Assembly (NCBI RefSeq): GCF_006636215.1
Contig: NZ_VIFM01000042.1
Location: forward strand, 1-59,225
Source of the DNA: Myxococcus llanfairpwllgwyngyllgogerychwyrndrobwllllantysiliogogogochensis
Lineage (GTDB): Bacteria; Myxococcota; Myxococcia; Myxococcales; Myxococcaceae
Direction: 5' to 3'
Length of the DNA: 59,225 nt
Shown here: in pieces, positions 8,162 to 17,587 of the stretch
Numbering within the stretch: the stretch's first letter is position 1
Layout: every line of letters begins with the position of its first letter
Made by a program: the position numbers and the translations under genes
Notes under the pieces: generated by a model
What the model was told of the DNA's origin: nothing
The model's database searches: none
The model's input: only the letters and a program-made list of their open reading frames with translations

Positions 8162-9558
8162 CGAACAGACCGAGCGTTCTCATCGTCGACGACAAAGAGA
8201 ACATGCGGCACCTCTTCACCCGGATTCTGGGTGACGCCTACCAGGTGAGGACGGCTGAAGACGGCGGCCGTGCGCTCACCCTCATCCAGACCCAGGAGTT
8301 CGACCTCGTCGTGACGGACATCCGCATGCCGGGGGCAGACGGCTTCGAGGTGCTCAAGGCCGTCAAGCAGCACTCGCCGGCCACCGAGGTCATCATGATG
8401 ACGGCGTATGCCTCCGTCCCCAAGGCAGTGGAGGCCATCAAGGAGGGGGCCTACGACTACCTGCCGAAGCCCTTCGACCCGGACGAGGCATCCCTGGTCG
8501 TGGCTCGCGCTCTTGAGCGCAAGCGGCTCAAGGAGCAGGCGGCCACATTGCGGCGCGAATTGGAGGGCATCTACAGCTTCCAGAACATCATTGGCAGGAG
8601 CCCACCCATGCGCACGCTCTACGGCCTGCTGGAGCGCGCCGCCGAGTTGGACATCACGGTGCTCATCACCGGAGAGACGGGAACGGGCAAGGAGTTGGTG
8701 GCCCGGGCCATCCACCACCACGGCCCGCGGAAAGACCGGCCCTTCGTCGCCGTCAACTGCGGCGCGCTGCCCTCGGAGCTCATCGAGAGCGAGCTGTTCG
8801 GTCACGCCCGGGGGGCATTCACCGGCGCGGTGGAGACCAAGCCCGGCCTTTTCGAATCCGCGTCGGGGGGGACCATTTTCCTGGACGAGATTGGCGAGCT
8901 GCCCCTGGCAGTCCAAGTGAAGCTCAACCGAACTCTCCAGGATAAAGAGGTCCGACGTGTCGGTGACTCGGTGACACGCCGCATCGACGCACGCGTCATC
9001 ACCGCCACCCACCGCGACCTCAAGGCCGACGCCGCCGCAGGCCGATTCCGCGAGGACCTGTACTACCGGCTCAACGTCTTCCCAGTACATCTGCCGCCCC
9101 TGCGCGAGCGGCGCGAGGACATCCCGTTGCTGGCGATACACTTTGTGCAGAAGGCGGCGAAGACCTACCACCAGTCGGTGGACGGCTTGGAGCCGGACGC
9201 GCTACGCGCGCTGACCGGGTACAGCTGGCCCGGCAACGTGCGCCAGTTGGAGAATGCCATCGAACGCGCGGTTGCCATCGCCACGGGCTCCCGCGTGGGC
9301 CAGGGCGACCTTCCACCGGAAGTCGCGGGGGCGCCCCAGGGGGCACTGCCCGCGGGCCAGCTGGTAAAGCTGCCCTTCCGTGAGGCGGTGGACTTGGCGC
9401 GGGACCACGCGTCCCGGGACTATCTCATCGCCCTGCTGAGGGAGTTCGGGGGCAACGTGACTCGAGCCGCGGAACGGGCGGGCATGGAGCGCGAGAGCCT
9501 CCATCGACTCCTCAAGCGCTATGGACTGCGTTCCGATGACTTCAAGGAGCCAGATTGA
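8158..9558 (+). CDS. NtrC-family sigma-54-dependent response regulator
   Basis: Cytoplasmic transcription activator of 466 residues. The receiver domain (1-120) has acidic pair Asp11/Asp12 and acceptor Asp54 (DLVVTDIRMPG). The AAA+ domain (about 145-375) shows Walker A GETGTGKE, the sigma-54 contact loop GAFTGA at residues 219-224 and Walker B GGTIFLDEIGELP. A Fis-type helix-turn-helix closes the protein (NVTRAAERAGMERESLHRLL). It is translationally coupled to the kinase. Likely targets are the three -24/-12 promoters at 315, 6685 and 13527. The 150 bp after it (9559-9708) contain nothing recognisable. Confidence 0.92.
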   Translation: MTNRPSVLIVDDKENMRHLFTRILGDAYQVRTAEDGGRALTLIQTQEFDLVVTDIRMPGADGFEVLKAVKQHSPATEVIMMTAYASVPKAVEAIKEGAYDYLPKPFDPDEASLVVARALERKRLKEQAATLRRELEGIYSFQNIIGRSPPMRTLYGLLERAAELDITVLITGETGTGKELVARAIHHHGPRKDRPFVAVNCGALPSELIESELFGHARGAFTGAVETKPGLFESASGGTIFLDEIGELPLAVQVKLNRTLQDKEVRRVGDSVTRRIDARVITATHRDLKADAAAGRFREDLYYRLNVFPVHLPPLRERREDIPLLAIHFVQKAAKTYHQSVDGLEPDALRALTGYSWPGNVRQLENAIERAVAIATGSRVGQGDLPPEVAGAPQGALPAGQLVKLPFREAVDLARDHASRDYLIALLREFGGNVTRAAERAGMERESLHRLLKRYGLRSDDFKEPD

Positions 9559-9708
9559 ACGTCCAGCTCACGCACGCCAAGGAACGCTTCGCCTCCAGCA
9601 ACGCCACAGCAGAAATTAAATGCAACCGAGCTGCACAAACACACAAGCACGTCTATTAGGTCCCCCCTGGTCTGACTCTTCACGCGGACATTCCGAAAGG
9701 CTCGACTG

Positions 9709-10743
9709 ATGGAACCCCTCAAGCGGTCGCTGTGGGCACTCCCTTCCCTGACGTTACTGACCATAATCGGCTGTGACGACGACTCGGACACCTTCCCCTC
9801 CGCCGAGAAGGACGTCGTGTTCGTTGTGAATGGCGGGAGCCACTCTCTCAGCGTCATCGACGTGGAGCGGTTGGAGGTGGCGAGCACCCTCCAACTGGAA
9901 GATGTGAGTTATCCGCACCACGTCAACCTGAGCCCGGATGGAACCTCGCTCGTGGTGGCCGTCCCTGGCATGGACCTGAGTGGAGGGCACGGCGGCGGCC
10001 ACGCGGGCCACACCATGCCGGGCAAAGTCTTCCTCCTGGACGCGAAGACGGGCGAGACCCGGGCCATACGGCAGTTCGACGCGATGCCCCACAACGGCGC
10101 CTTCTCGCCAGATGGCACCGAAGTCTGGACGGCGTTGATGTCGGAGCCGGGCACGGTCCTCGTACTCGACAGCCGGACGCTGGAACCAAGGCAGACGGTC
10201 ACCGTGGGGGACATGCCCGCGGAGGTGACGTTCTCACAGGATGGCCGATATGCCTTCGTTGCCAACGGTGACTCCAACAGCGTCACTGTCATCAACGTTG
10301 TGACCAAAGCGGTGGAGAAGACAGTGCCCGTCGGTGCCAACCCCGTGGGGGCCTGGCCGGGGAACGACGGCCTCATGTACGTGGACAACGAGGACGGGAA
10401 GAGCCTGACCGCTATCAACTCCGGGACGCTGGAGGTCGCGCGCACCTACGGATTGGGCTTCACGCCGGCCATGGCCGCCACGGCCCCCAACGGCGACCTC
10501 TGGGTGACGGACACTGACAATGGCAAGCTCATCTTCTTCGCGGCGGGAACCACGACGCGCCAGGGGGAACTCGCCACAGGTGCCGGCGCTCATGGCATCA
10601 CCTTCTCCGCCGACGGTGCCACCGCCTTCGTCACCAACCAGGCAGCGGGGACGCTGAGCGTCGTGGAGGTTGCCACCCGTACCATTCGGAAGACGCTCAC
10701 TGTGGGCACCAAGCCCAACGGTCTCGTCTTCCGCAAGAACTGA
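9709..10743 (+). CDS. YncE-like beta-propeller lipoprotein
   Basis: Exported protein of 344 residues with a lipobox ending at Cys22 (TIIGC) and then repeated blades with PDGT/QDGR/ADGA turns (for example FSPDGTEVWTAL, FSQDGRYAFVANGDSNSV, FSADGATAFVTNQ). This is the pattern of YncE/YVTN-type beta-propellers. A His/Gly loop (SGGHGGGHAGHT, around residues 84-97) interrupts the second blade and could bind metal. It probably sits in the outer membrane or periplasm. Propellers of this kind occur near copper-handling genes, but no enzyme activity can be read from the sequence. It has no recognisable sigma-54 promoter of its own. Confidence 0.75.
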   Translation: MEPLKRSLWALPSLTLLTIIGCDDDSDTFPSAEKDVVFVVNGGSHSLSVIDVERLEVASTLQLEDVSYPHHVNLSPDGTSLVVAVPGMDLSGGHGGGHAGHTMPGKVFLLDAKTGETRAIRQFDAMPHNGAFSPDGTEVWTALMSEPGTVLVLDSRTLEPRQTVTVGDMPAEVTFSQDGRYAFVANGDSNSVTVINVVTKAVEKTVPVGANPVGAWPGNDGLMYVDNEDGKSLTAINSGTLEVARTYGLGFTPAMAATAPNGDLWVTDTDNGKLIFFAAGTTTRQGELATGAGAHGITFSADGATAFVTNQAAGTLSVVEVATRTIRKTLTVGTKPNGLVFRKN

Positions 10744-10949
10744 TTTCTTCCAACAGCAGCCCTGGCCTGAAGTCGCAGTGCGCGGTGGCTCGCCAAACCG
10801 CACAAGTAAGCCTCGCGGGCCAAGCCTGTAACCTCGCCGCGCACAGCTGACAAGGAACTGCTCCGTGCTCAGTTTCTGGTCCTGCGAGCGTTCCTAGTGC
10901 CTCGGCTCGGCGAGGCGTACAGGGCGTCGAGCGTGGAGGTTGCGAACAT

Positions 10950-11546
10950 ATGAGTTCCCCTATGCTGTGCCGCGCACTGACGGTCGTATTGCTCCTGGTG
11001 GTGGCAGGCTGCGGAGACGACGAGTCGAGCTCCCATGGCATGTCCATGGGCGATGACGTCGCCCCCGAACAGCTCGTCGTGGACGGCAACTACTCCGACG
11101 AGCGGTTCATCGACATGATGGCCGCGCACCGCCAGATGGCCACCGAGATGGCCATGGTCGAGGAGCAGCGCGGGACGCGCCAGGAGCTTCGGGCACTGGC
11201 GACGAAGATGATCCAGGATCAGCGGCAGGAGATTGACGAACTGAAGGCCCTCAAGCAGGCCCATTTCGGCTCCTCGGACGTGCCGACCATGATGAGCGAG
11301 TCCGAGATGCAGAACAGCGGCATGCTGATGCCCGACGAGCTTGCGCAGAAGCCGGACGTCGACAAGGCGTTCATCGACTCGATGATGCCTCACCACGCGG
11401 GCGCCATTCAGATGGCGACTGTCGCGCTCCAGCGGAGCAGCATCGCGGAGATCCGCGCCATGTCCCGGAGAATCATCGACGCGCAGGCGGAGGAGGTCGG
11501 CCAGCTGATTGAGTGGCGTAAGGCGTGGTACGGCAGTCAGCCATAG
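10950..11546 (+). CDS. DUF305 (CopM-like) lipoprotein
   Basis: Secreted 198-residue lipoprotein (signal VLLLVVAGC). It carries the two-part DUF305 signature: FIDMMAAHRQMATEMA in the first half and FIDSMMPHHAGAIQMA in the second. His and Met residues are spaced on helices, and a HGMSMGDD patch follows the lipid anchor. Members near copper genes bind Cu(I)/Ag(I) in the periplasm or outside the cell, so a metal-sequestering role is likely. It stands alone between the propeller gene (206 bp upstream) and the Met-rich peptide gene. Nothing distinctive is seen in the 206-bp gap. Confidence 0.8.
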   Translation: MSSPMLCRALTVVLLLVVAGCGDDESSSHGMSMGDDVAPEQLVVDGNYSDERFIDMMAAHRQMATEMAMVEEQRGTRQELRALATKMIQDQRQEIDELKALKQAHFGSSDVPTMMSESEMQNSGMLMPDELAQKPDVDKAFIDSMMPHHAGAIQMATVALQRSSIAEIRAMSRRIIDAQAEEVGQLIEWRKAWYGSQP

Positions 11547-11681
11547 GAGAGCCGGGCGTGCTCAGGGTTGTAGGCGGCAAGCCACCGCTTACACCGCCAT
11601 CCCACTTTGGCTCGGCCAAGCCATCCTCCAGCTCCGGCAGCAGCTTTTCTTTGGGGAAGCTCGTGTCAGGGAGGAAATGCC

Positions 11682-12062
11682 ATGAGGAATTTTGGGTACG
11701 GCCTGCTCATCACCACAGGAATGCTCTTCGGACCGCTCGCTGGAGCCCAAGGCACCAGTCAGGCGCCGAAGACGGACGCATCCGCGCAGCAGCAATCCGG
11801 CTGTCCCTGCGAAATGATGGGCGGCGGAATGATGGGTGGCGGCATGATGGGCCAGGGCATGGGCGGCGCGGGAATGAACTGCTCGATGCGCGGAAGGGCG
11901 GACGTGAAGGTGGAGCAGACGCCGACAGGGGCCATTCTGCGGCTCACCGCAAAGAACGCCGGCCAAGTCGAGGAAGTTCAGCGCATGGCGCAGGGGATGC
12001 AGCGCTGCATGAGCGGAAGCGGCACCCAGCAGCAGGGCCAACCGGCCTCGCCCGGTCAGTAG
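11682..12062 (+). CDS. Small exported Met-rich protein
   Basis: A protein of about 126 residues with a signal peptide (MRNFGYGLLITTGMLFGPLAGAQG) followed by a Gln/Ser stretch, a CPC motif and an MMGGG-type Met/Gly repeat. The ATG at 11682 is chosen because GGAGGAAA lies just upstream. The rest is polar and Gln-rich with two further Cys residues. Dense Met/Gly runs are typical of periplasmic Cu(I)/Ag(I) scavengers, and the neighbours support that, but no named family is recognised. It ends 58 bp before the convergent nuclease-like gene. Confidence 0.65.
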   Translation: MRNFGYGLLITTGMLFGPLAGAQGTSQAPKTDASAQQQSGCPCEMMGGGMMGGGMMGQGMGGAGMNCSMRGRADVKVEQTPTGAILRLTAKNAGQVEEVQRMAQGMQRCMSGSGTQQQGQPASPGQ

Positions 12063-12120
12063 CAGCGCTGACGACAGCGTGCTGTCTCGGTCTGGAATGT
12101 AGTGTTCCTGAGAGGCACGC

Positions 12121-13395
<1,275 letters not shown>

Positions 13396-13434
13396 GCCCT
13401 CATGTTCCAGCGCGCCCGCGGGGTTCGCAAACCG

Positions 13435-13461
13435 GGTGTGACCGACCTCATCAGGGTGTAA
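13435..13461 (+). promoter_or_regulatory. Possible activator-binding site (tandem GGTGTRA, 20-bp period)
   Basis: GGTGTGA at 13435-13441 and GGTGTAA at 13455-13461 lie in the same orientation 20 bp apart, about two helical turns, and 66-92 bp upstream of the sigma-54 promoter at 13527. The half-site matches those upstream of cusC and, less well, of the kinase operon. The arrangement (direct here, inverted there) differs, so this is tentative. Confidence 0.35.
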
Positions 13462-13526
13462 CAGCACCGGCTACGCCGCGAAAGCATACGCCTGAGCAGA
13501 ATTGCGGACTTACCTCTCAGGCATGG

Positions 13527-13543
13527 CTGGCCTCCGGGTTGCT
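13527..13543 (+). promoter_or_regulatory. Sigma-54 promoter of the copper ATPase operon
   Basis: CTGGCCTCCGGGTTGCT has CTGGC at -24 and perfect TTGCT at -12 with the required 10-nt GG-GC spacing. Start near 13554 gives a ~129-nt leader before the ATPase. It is one of the two best -24/-12 matches in the window and implies shared control with cusCBA. Confidence 0.75.
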
Positions 13544-13682
13544 TGTTACCGGGATGGGGAGGCCTCCTCATCGAGAGCATCCCTCCGAAGCGGGCGGGCA
13601 GCCGTGGGCCGCCTCCAGATTCACCCGGAACTGTAAGAGGGGATGGGGTGCTTCGTGAGCACCGGTGAAAGGAAGCGCGACG

Positions 13683-16151
13683 ATGACGACGCATCACCCC
13701 CCAGATGTCCACGCCGGGCACCACCCTCCGCACCTGCCGGAGGACAAAGTGAAGGACCCCGTCTGCGGGATGTTCGTGGACCCCCATGCCGCGAAGGGCG
13801 GTAGCCACGTGCACGAGGGGCACACCTACTTCTTCTGCAACCCGAAGTGCCGCGAGAAGTTCAAGGCGGAGCCGCAGAAGTACCTCTCCCCCGAGACCCA
13901 GCCGCCACCGGCACCTGCCCCTGCTGGCACCGCGTACATCTGCCCGATGGACCCGGAGGTGCGGCAGGACCATCCCGGCGCCTGCCCGAAGTGTGGAATG
14001 GCCTTGGAGCCAGAGCAGCCGGCCGTCCAGACGCGCACCGAGTACGTCTGCCCGATGCACCCGGAGATTGTTCGGCCCGAGCCGGGGACGTGCCCCATTT
14101 GCGGCATGGCACTTGAGCCACGGACTGTCACCCTTGAGGAAGCGCCGGACCCGGAGTACCTCGATATGCGGCGGCGTTTCTGGGTGAGCCTTGCCCTCTC
14201 GCTCCCCCTGTTCGTGCTGGGTATGTCCGAGATGATTCCCGGGCAGCCCGTGCAGCGCCTCGTTCCAGGGCCGCTCATGACCTGGGTGCAGCTCGCCCTG
14301 GCGACGCCCGTTGTGCTGTGGGGCGGCTTCCCCTTCTTTCAGCGGGGTTGGGCGTCGGTACGCAACCGGCACCTCAACATGTTCACGCTGATTGCACTGG
14401 GAACGGGCGCGGCCTACGGCTTCAGCGTCTTCGCCACCCTCTTCCCCGGCCTCCTGCCCCATTCCTTCATCGGCCACGGGGGCCACGTGCCCGTGTACTT
14501 CGAAGCCGCAGCGGTCATCACCACGCTGGTGCTGCTGGGCCAAGTGCTGGAACTCCGGGCCCGTCATGCCACCTCGGGAGCCTTGAAGGCGCTCCTCGGG
14601 CTGGCTCCGAAGACGGCACGACTGCTGCGCGAGGACGGGCGCGAAGAGGACGTGCCGTTGGAGCGGGTCCACGTGGGTGACCGCCTCCGGGTCCGCCCTG
14701 GAGAGAAGGTACCCGTGGATGGCATCGTCCTGGAGGGCGAGAGCGCCGTGGACGAGTCCATGGTGACGGGTGAGCCCATTCCCTCCGAGAAGACGCCCAA
14801 TAGCCGGGTGACGGGCTCGACTGTCAATGGCACGGGCAGCTTCGTGATGCGGGCGGAGCGCGTCGGCCGCGACACCCTCCTCTCACAAATCGTGCAGCGG
14901 GTGGCCGAAGCCCAGCGCAGCCGGGCCCCTATCCAGCGCCTTGCGGACACCGTCTCCGGCTGGTTCGTGCCCGCAGTGGTGGGAATCGCCGTCCTGACGG
15001 CATTCGTCTGGGGGCTGTGGGGGCCGGAGCCCCGCCTCGCCCACGCGCTGGTCAACGCGGTGGCCGTCCTCATCATCGCGTGCCCGTGCGCCCTGGGCCT
15101 GGCCACGCCCATCTCCATTGTGGTGGGCATGGGTCGCGGCGCGCAGGTCGGCGTCCTCATCCGAGACGCGTCGGCACTCGAGGAGTTGGCGAAGGTGGAC
15201 ACTCTCATCGTCGACAAGACGGGCACGCTCACGGAGGGCAGGCCAAGCCTCGCCACGGTGGTGCCGGCCCCCGGCTTCGACGAGGCGCGGCTGCTTCACG
15301 TGGCCGGCAGCATCGAGCGCGGGAGCGAGCACCCGCTCGCGTCCGCCATCGTGAAGGGCGCACAGGAGCGCGGTGCCGTCCTCACGGAGGCCACCGGCTT
15401 CAAGTCCGTGACGGGCCAAGGAGTGACAGGCCACGTGGGCGGTGCACAGGTGGCGCTGGGGAATGCCAGGCTCCTCGCGGGGCTCGGCATCGACGCCGAG
15501 CGACTCGTGCAGAAGGCGGAGTCCATGCGGCGGGAGGGCCAGACGGTGATGTTCGTCGCCGTGGATGGCAAGCCTGCGGGGCTATTGGGCGTGACCGACC
15601 CGGTGAAGGCCACCACGGCCGAGGCCGTACAGCAGCTGCGGGCCGACGGGCTGCGCCTCGTGATGCTTACCGGCGACAGCCGGACGACGGCGGAAGCGGT
15701 GGCCCACCGCCTGGGCATTGACGAAGTTCATGCCGAGGTGCGCCCCGAGGAAAAGAACGCGTTGGTGAAGCGCCTGCAGGCCGAGGGGCAGGTGGTGGCC
15801 ATGGCCGGAGACGGCGTAAATGACGCGCCCGCGCTCGCCCAGGCCAACGTGGGCATCGCGATGGGCACGGGCACCGATATCGCGATGGAGAGCGCTGCTG
15901 TCACGCTGGTGAAGGGTGACCTCCGCGGCATCGTCCGCGCCCGGCACCTCAGCCGCGGTACCGTGCACAACATCCGCCAGAACCTCTTCTTCGCGTTCAT
16001 CTACAACGTGCTCGGCGTCCCCATCGCCGCTGGGGTCCTCTACCCGTTCTTCGGTCTGCTGCTGAGCCCCATGATTGCCAGCGCGGCGATGAGCATCTCG
16101 TCCGTCTCCGTCATCACCAATGCCCTGCGGCTCAGGCGGCTCGACCTCTGA
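13683..16151 (+). CDS. copA: P1B-1-type copper/silver-exporting ATPase with YHS and two metal-binding domains
   Basis: ATP-driven Cu(I)/Ag(I) exporter of 822 residues. The ATG at 13683 has AAGGAAG 7 nt upstream; the in-frame GTG at 13665 is worse placed. The N-terminus is His-rich. It continues with a YHS domain (DPVCGM ... [12 protein letters not shown]) and two tandem CPM.P...CP.CGM metal-binding domains in place of HMA domains. Catalytic parts are complete: CPC at 467-469, phosphorylated Asp511 (DKTGT), SEHPLA and [11 protein letters not shown]7 has YN and TM8 MSISS, the P1B-1 signature for monovalent copper. The cytochrome gene follows after 36 bp. The gene symbol is by function. Confidence 0.9.
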   Translation: MTTHHPPDVHAGHHPPHLPEDKVKDPVCGMFVDPHAAKGGSHVHEGHTYFFCNPKCREKFKAEPQKYLSPETQPPPAPAPAGTAYICPMDPEVRQDHPGACPKCGMALEPEQPAVQTRTEYVCPMHPEIVRPEPGTCPICGMALEPRTVTLEEAPDPEYLDMRRRFWVSLALSLPLFVLGMSEMIPGQPVQRLVPGPLMTWVQLALATPVVLWGGFPFFQRGWASVRNRHLNMFTLIALGTGAAYGFSVFATLFPGLLPHSFIGHGGHVPVYFEAAAVITTLVLLGQVLELRARHATSGALKALLGLAPKTARLLREDGREEDVPLERVHVGDRLRVRPGEKVPVDGIVLEGESAVDESMVTGEPIPSEKTPNSRVTGSTVNGTGSFVMRAERVGRDTLLSQIVQRVAEAQRSRAPIQRLADTVSGWFVPAVVGIAVLTAFVWGLWGPEPRLAHALVNAVAVLIIACPCALGLATPISIVVGMGRGAQVGVLIRDASALEELAKVDTLIVDKTGTLTEGRPSLATVVPAPGFDEARLLHVAGSIERGSEHPLASAIVKGAQERGAVLTEATGFKSVTGQGVTGHVGGAQVALGNARLLAGLGIDAERLVQKAESMRREGQTVMFVAVDGKPAGLLGVTDPVKATTAEAVQQLRADGLRLVMLTGDSRTTAEAVAHRLGIDEVHAEVRPEEKNALVKRLQAEGQVVAMAGDGVNDAPALAQANVGIAMGTGTDIAMESAAVTLVKGDLRGIVRARHLSRGTVHNIRQNLFFAFIYNVLGVPIAAGVLYPFFGLLLSPMIASAAMSISSVSVITNALRLRRLDL

Positions 16152-16187
16152 CCACCGCCCCCGCCAGCTTCAGGAGGAGAAGCTACC

Positions 16188-16790
16188 GTGAGCATGCGCC
16201 GCAACGTGGTGGGAGGACTGGCCGTGATAGGCGCTCTGGCGCTCGCCCTGGGCGTGGGTGGCGGGGTGTATGGGCTGGCCATGGCGCGACGCGGCTTCTC
16301 GGCCCGAGACGAACCCTCGGCGCTCGAAACAAAGGTGGCACGTGCGGCACGGAGCCTCAGCATGCCTGCCGGCGCACGGGAGGTGAACAATCCACTCGTT
16401 CCCGTCCCGTCGCAGGCGCTCGCCGACGCACGTGCTCATTGGGGTGACCACTGCGCCATCTGCCACGCGGCGGACGGCAGCGGACAGACCCCCATCGGGC
16501 AGGGGCTCTATCCACGCGCCCCCGACATGCGCGCGGCCCCGACCCAAGACCTGAGCGATGGCGAGTTGTACTGGATCATCCAAAACGGCATCCGCCTGAC
16601 GGGTATGCCCGCCTGGGGGCAAGCCCACGACGAAGTGGGCAACAACGACAGCTGGGCTCTCGTCGGGCTCATCCGCACGTTGCCGCGCCTCAGCCCGGAA
16701 GAGTTCGACGAAATAAAGGCCGCCATGCCCCAGTCCCAGCACGAGTTCAACGAGAAGCGCATGGAGGACGAGTTCCTCGACGCGCAGTAG
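16188..16790 (+). CDS. Class I c-type cytochrome
   Basis: A membrane-anchored or exported haem protein of 200 residues. The GTG at 16188 follows AGGAGGAG; an ATG two codons later is equally possible. An N-terminal hydrophobic segment (about 8-30) acts as signal or anchor. Haem attachment CAICH begins at Cys89, and LTGMPAWG supplies the likely axial Met. It lies 36 bp after the copper ATPase in the same orientation, so it is probably co-transcribed from the sigma-54 promoter at 13527. A role in periplasmic redox handling of copper is a guess. Confidence 0.8.
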   Translation: MSMRRNVVGGLAVIGALALALGVGGGVYGLAMARRGFSARDEPSALETKVARAARSLSMPAGAREVNNPLVPVPSQALADARAHWGDHCAICHAADGSGQTPIGQGLYPRAPDMRAAPTQDLSDGELYWIIQNGIRLTGMPAWGQAHDEVGNNDSWALVGLIRTLPRLSPEEFDEIKAAMPQSQHEFNEKRMEDEFLDAQ

Positions 16791-16818
16791 CGCCCAACCA
16801 CGCAAGGAGAACAATGCC

Positions 16819-17244
16819 ATGAGAACTAAACTCCATCGTCCTCCCCTCACCGTCCTCACCGTACTGAGCCTCGCCCTGCTGATGCCGGCCATAGCACTCG
16901 CCCACGGCAAGGACGGGGCGCACGTCATGGGAACAGTGAAGGAGGTGAAGCAGAACACTCTCGTAGTGGAAACGAGCGACGGGAAGCAGCAGGAGGTGAT
17001 GACGGACCCCAACACTCGTTACGAGAAGAGCGGCGTGGCAGTCACCGCTGCCGACCTCAAGGCAGGTGAGCGCGTCGTCGTCCACGGCATGAAGATGAAC
17101 AACGGACAGGTGCATGCGCAGTTGGTGAAGTTCGGCAAGCCGCACGCCAATGGCCCTGAAAAGCAGAAGGGCGATACCAAGGGAGCCGAGCCAGCCCCCA
17201 CTCCGCCGGCGCAAGGTGAAAGCCACGAGCACTCAGGACACTGA
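16819..17244 (+). CDS. Small exported protein, DUF5666-like, His-rich tail
   Basis: A 141-residue protein with a signal peptide ending at ALAHG. A beta-strand domain follows (GTVKEVKQNTLVVETSDGK ... LKAGERVVVHG) that resembles the DUF5666/OB-like fold of small periplasmic proteins, and the tail ends in SHEHSGH. It sits 28 bp after the cytochrome gene and is probably the last gene of the ATPase operon. The His-rich ends and the location suggest metal binding. The family match is from general pattern only. Confidence 0.65.
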   Translation: MRTKLHRPPLTVLTVLSLALLMPAIALAHGKDGAHVMGTVKEVKQNTLVVETSDGKQQEVMTDPNTRYEKSGVAVTAADLKAGERVVVHGMKMNNGQVHAQLVKFGKPHANGPEKQKGDTKGAEPAPTPPAQGESHEHSGH

Positions 17245-17330
17245 GGCCTGCGTCTATCTGGCGCTCGCGACTTCGAAACCTGGGCCGAACCTCGCAACAG
17301 ACCATGAGGGGGCCGACCGCCCCTCCCCCC

Positions 17331-17402
17331 ATTCAATCGCTGCGTCAAGAGCGCGGCATAGCCACCTTCGGCACCGCGTCAATGCGAGTGAGCGAGGCGC
17401 GC
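17331..17402. repeat. Degenerate 72-bp repeat, copy A (in the 17245-17587 gap)
   Basis: Aligns without gaps to 26212-26283; the last 42 bp match at 36 positions and the first 30 at roughly two-thirds. On the minus strand copy A ends a short frame with RASLTRIDAVPKVAMPRS and a stop, and copy B ends RASLTRLDALSMVALRHR and a stop at the same place. Most differences fall at third codon positions, so both look like the 3' end of a related, now decayed or very small gene. The rest of the 343-bp gap holds nothing recognisable. Confidence 0.55.
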
Positions 17403-17587
17403 AAGGGGCCAGCGAGTTCCTCTGCAAGCGCGGTGGCGCCGGAATCACCAAGCGCACTGCAAACAGCCTTGAGGGTGGGGCACCGGCCCTCACCCCGCCC
17501 GAGCGAATTCGAAGCAGCGTTGAAGTCCGCGTCCTCGCCCATGGGACCAGGCCACAGCCCCAAGCCTGCCAACCGAACCGCACCCGC

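Noticed and set aside
9668-9683. -24/-12-like CTGGTCTGACTCTTCA before the propeller gene
   Set aside because: The essential GC at -12 is replaced by CA.
13490-13522. GCCTGAG/CTCAGGC inverted pair upstream of the copper ATPase
   Set aside because: Only 7-bp arms with a 19-nt loop, expected by chance in GC-rich DNA.
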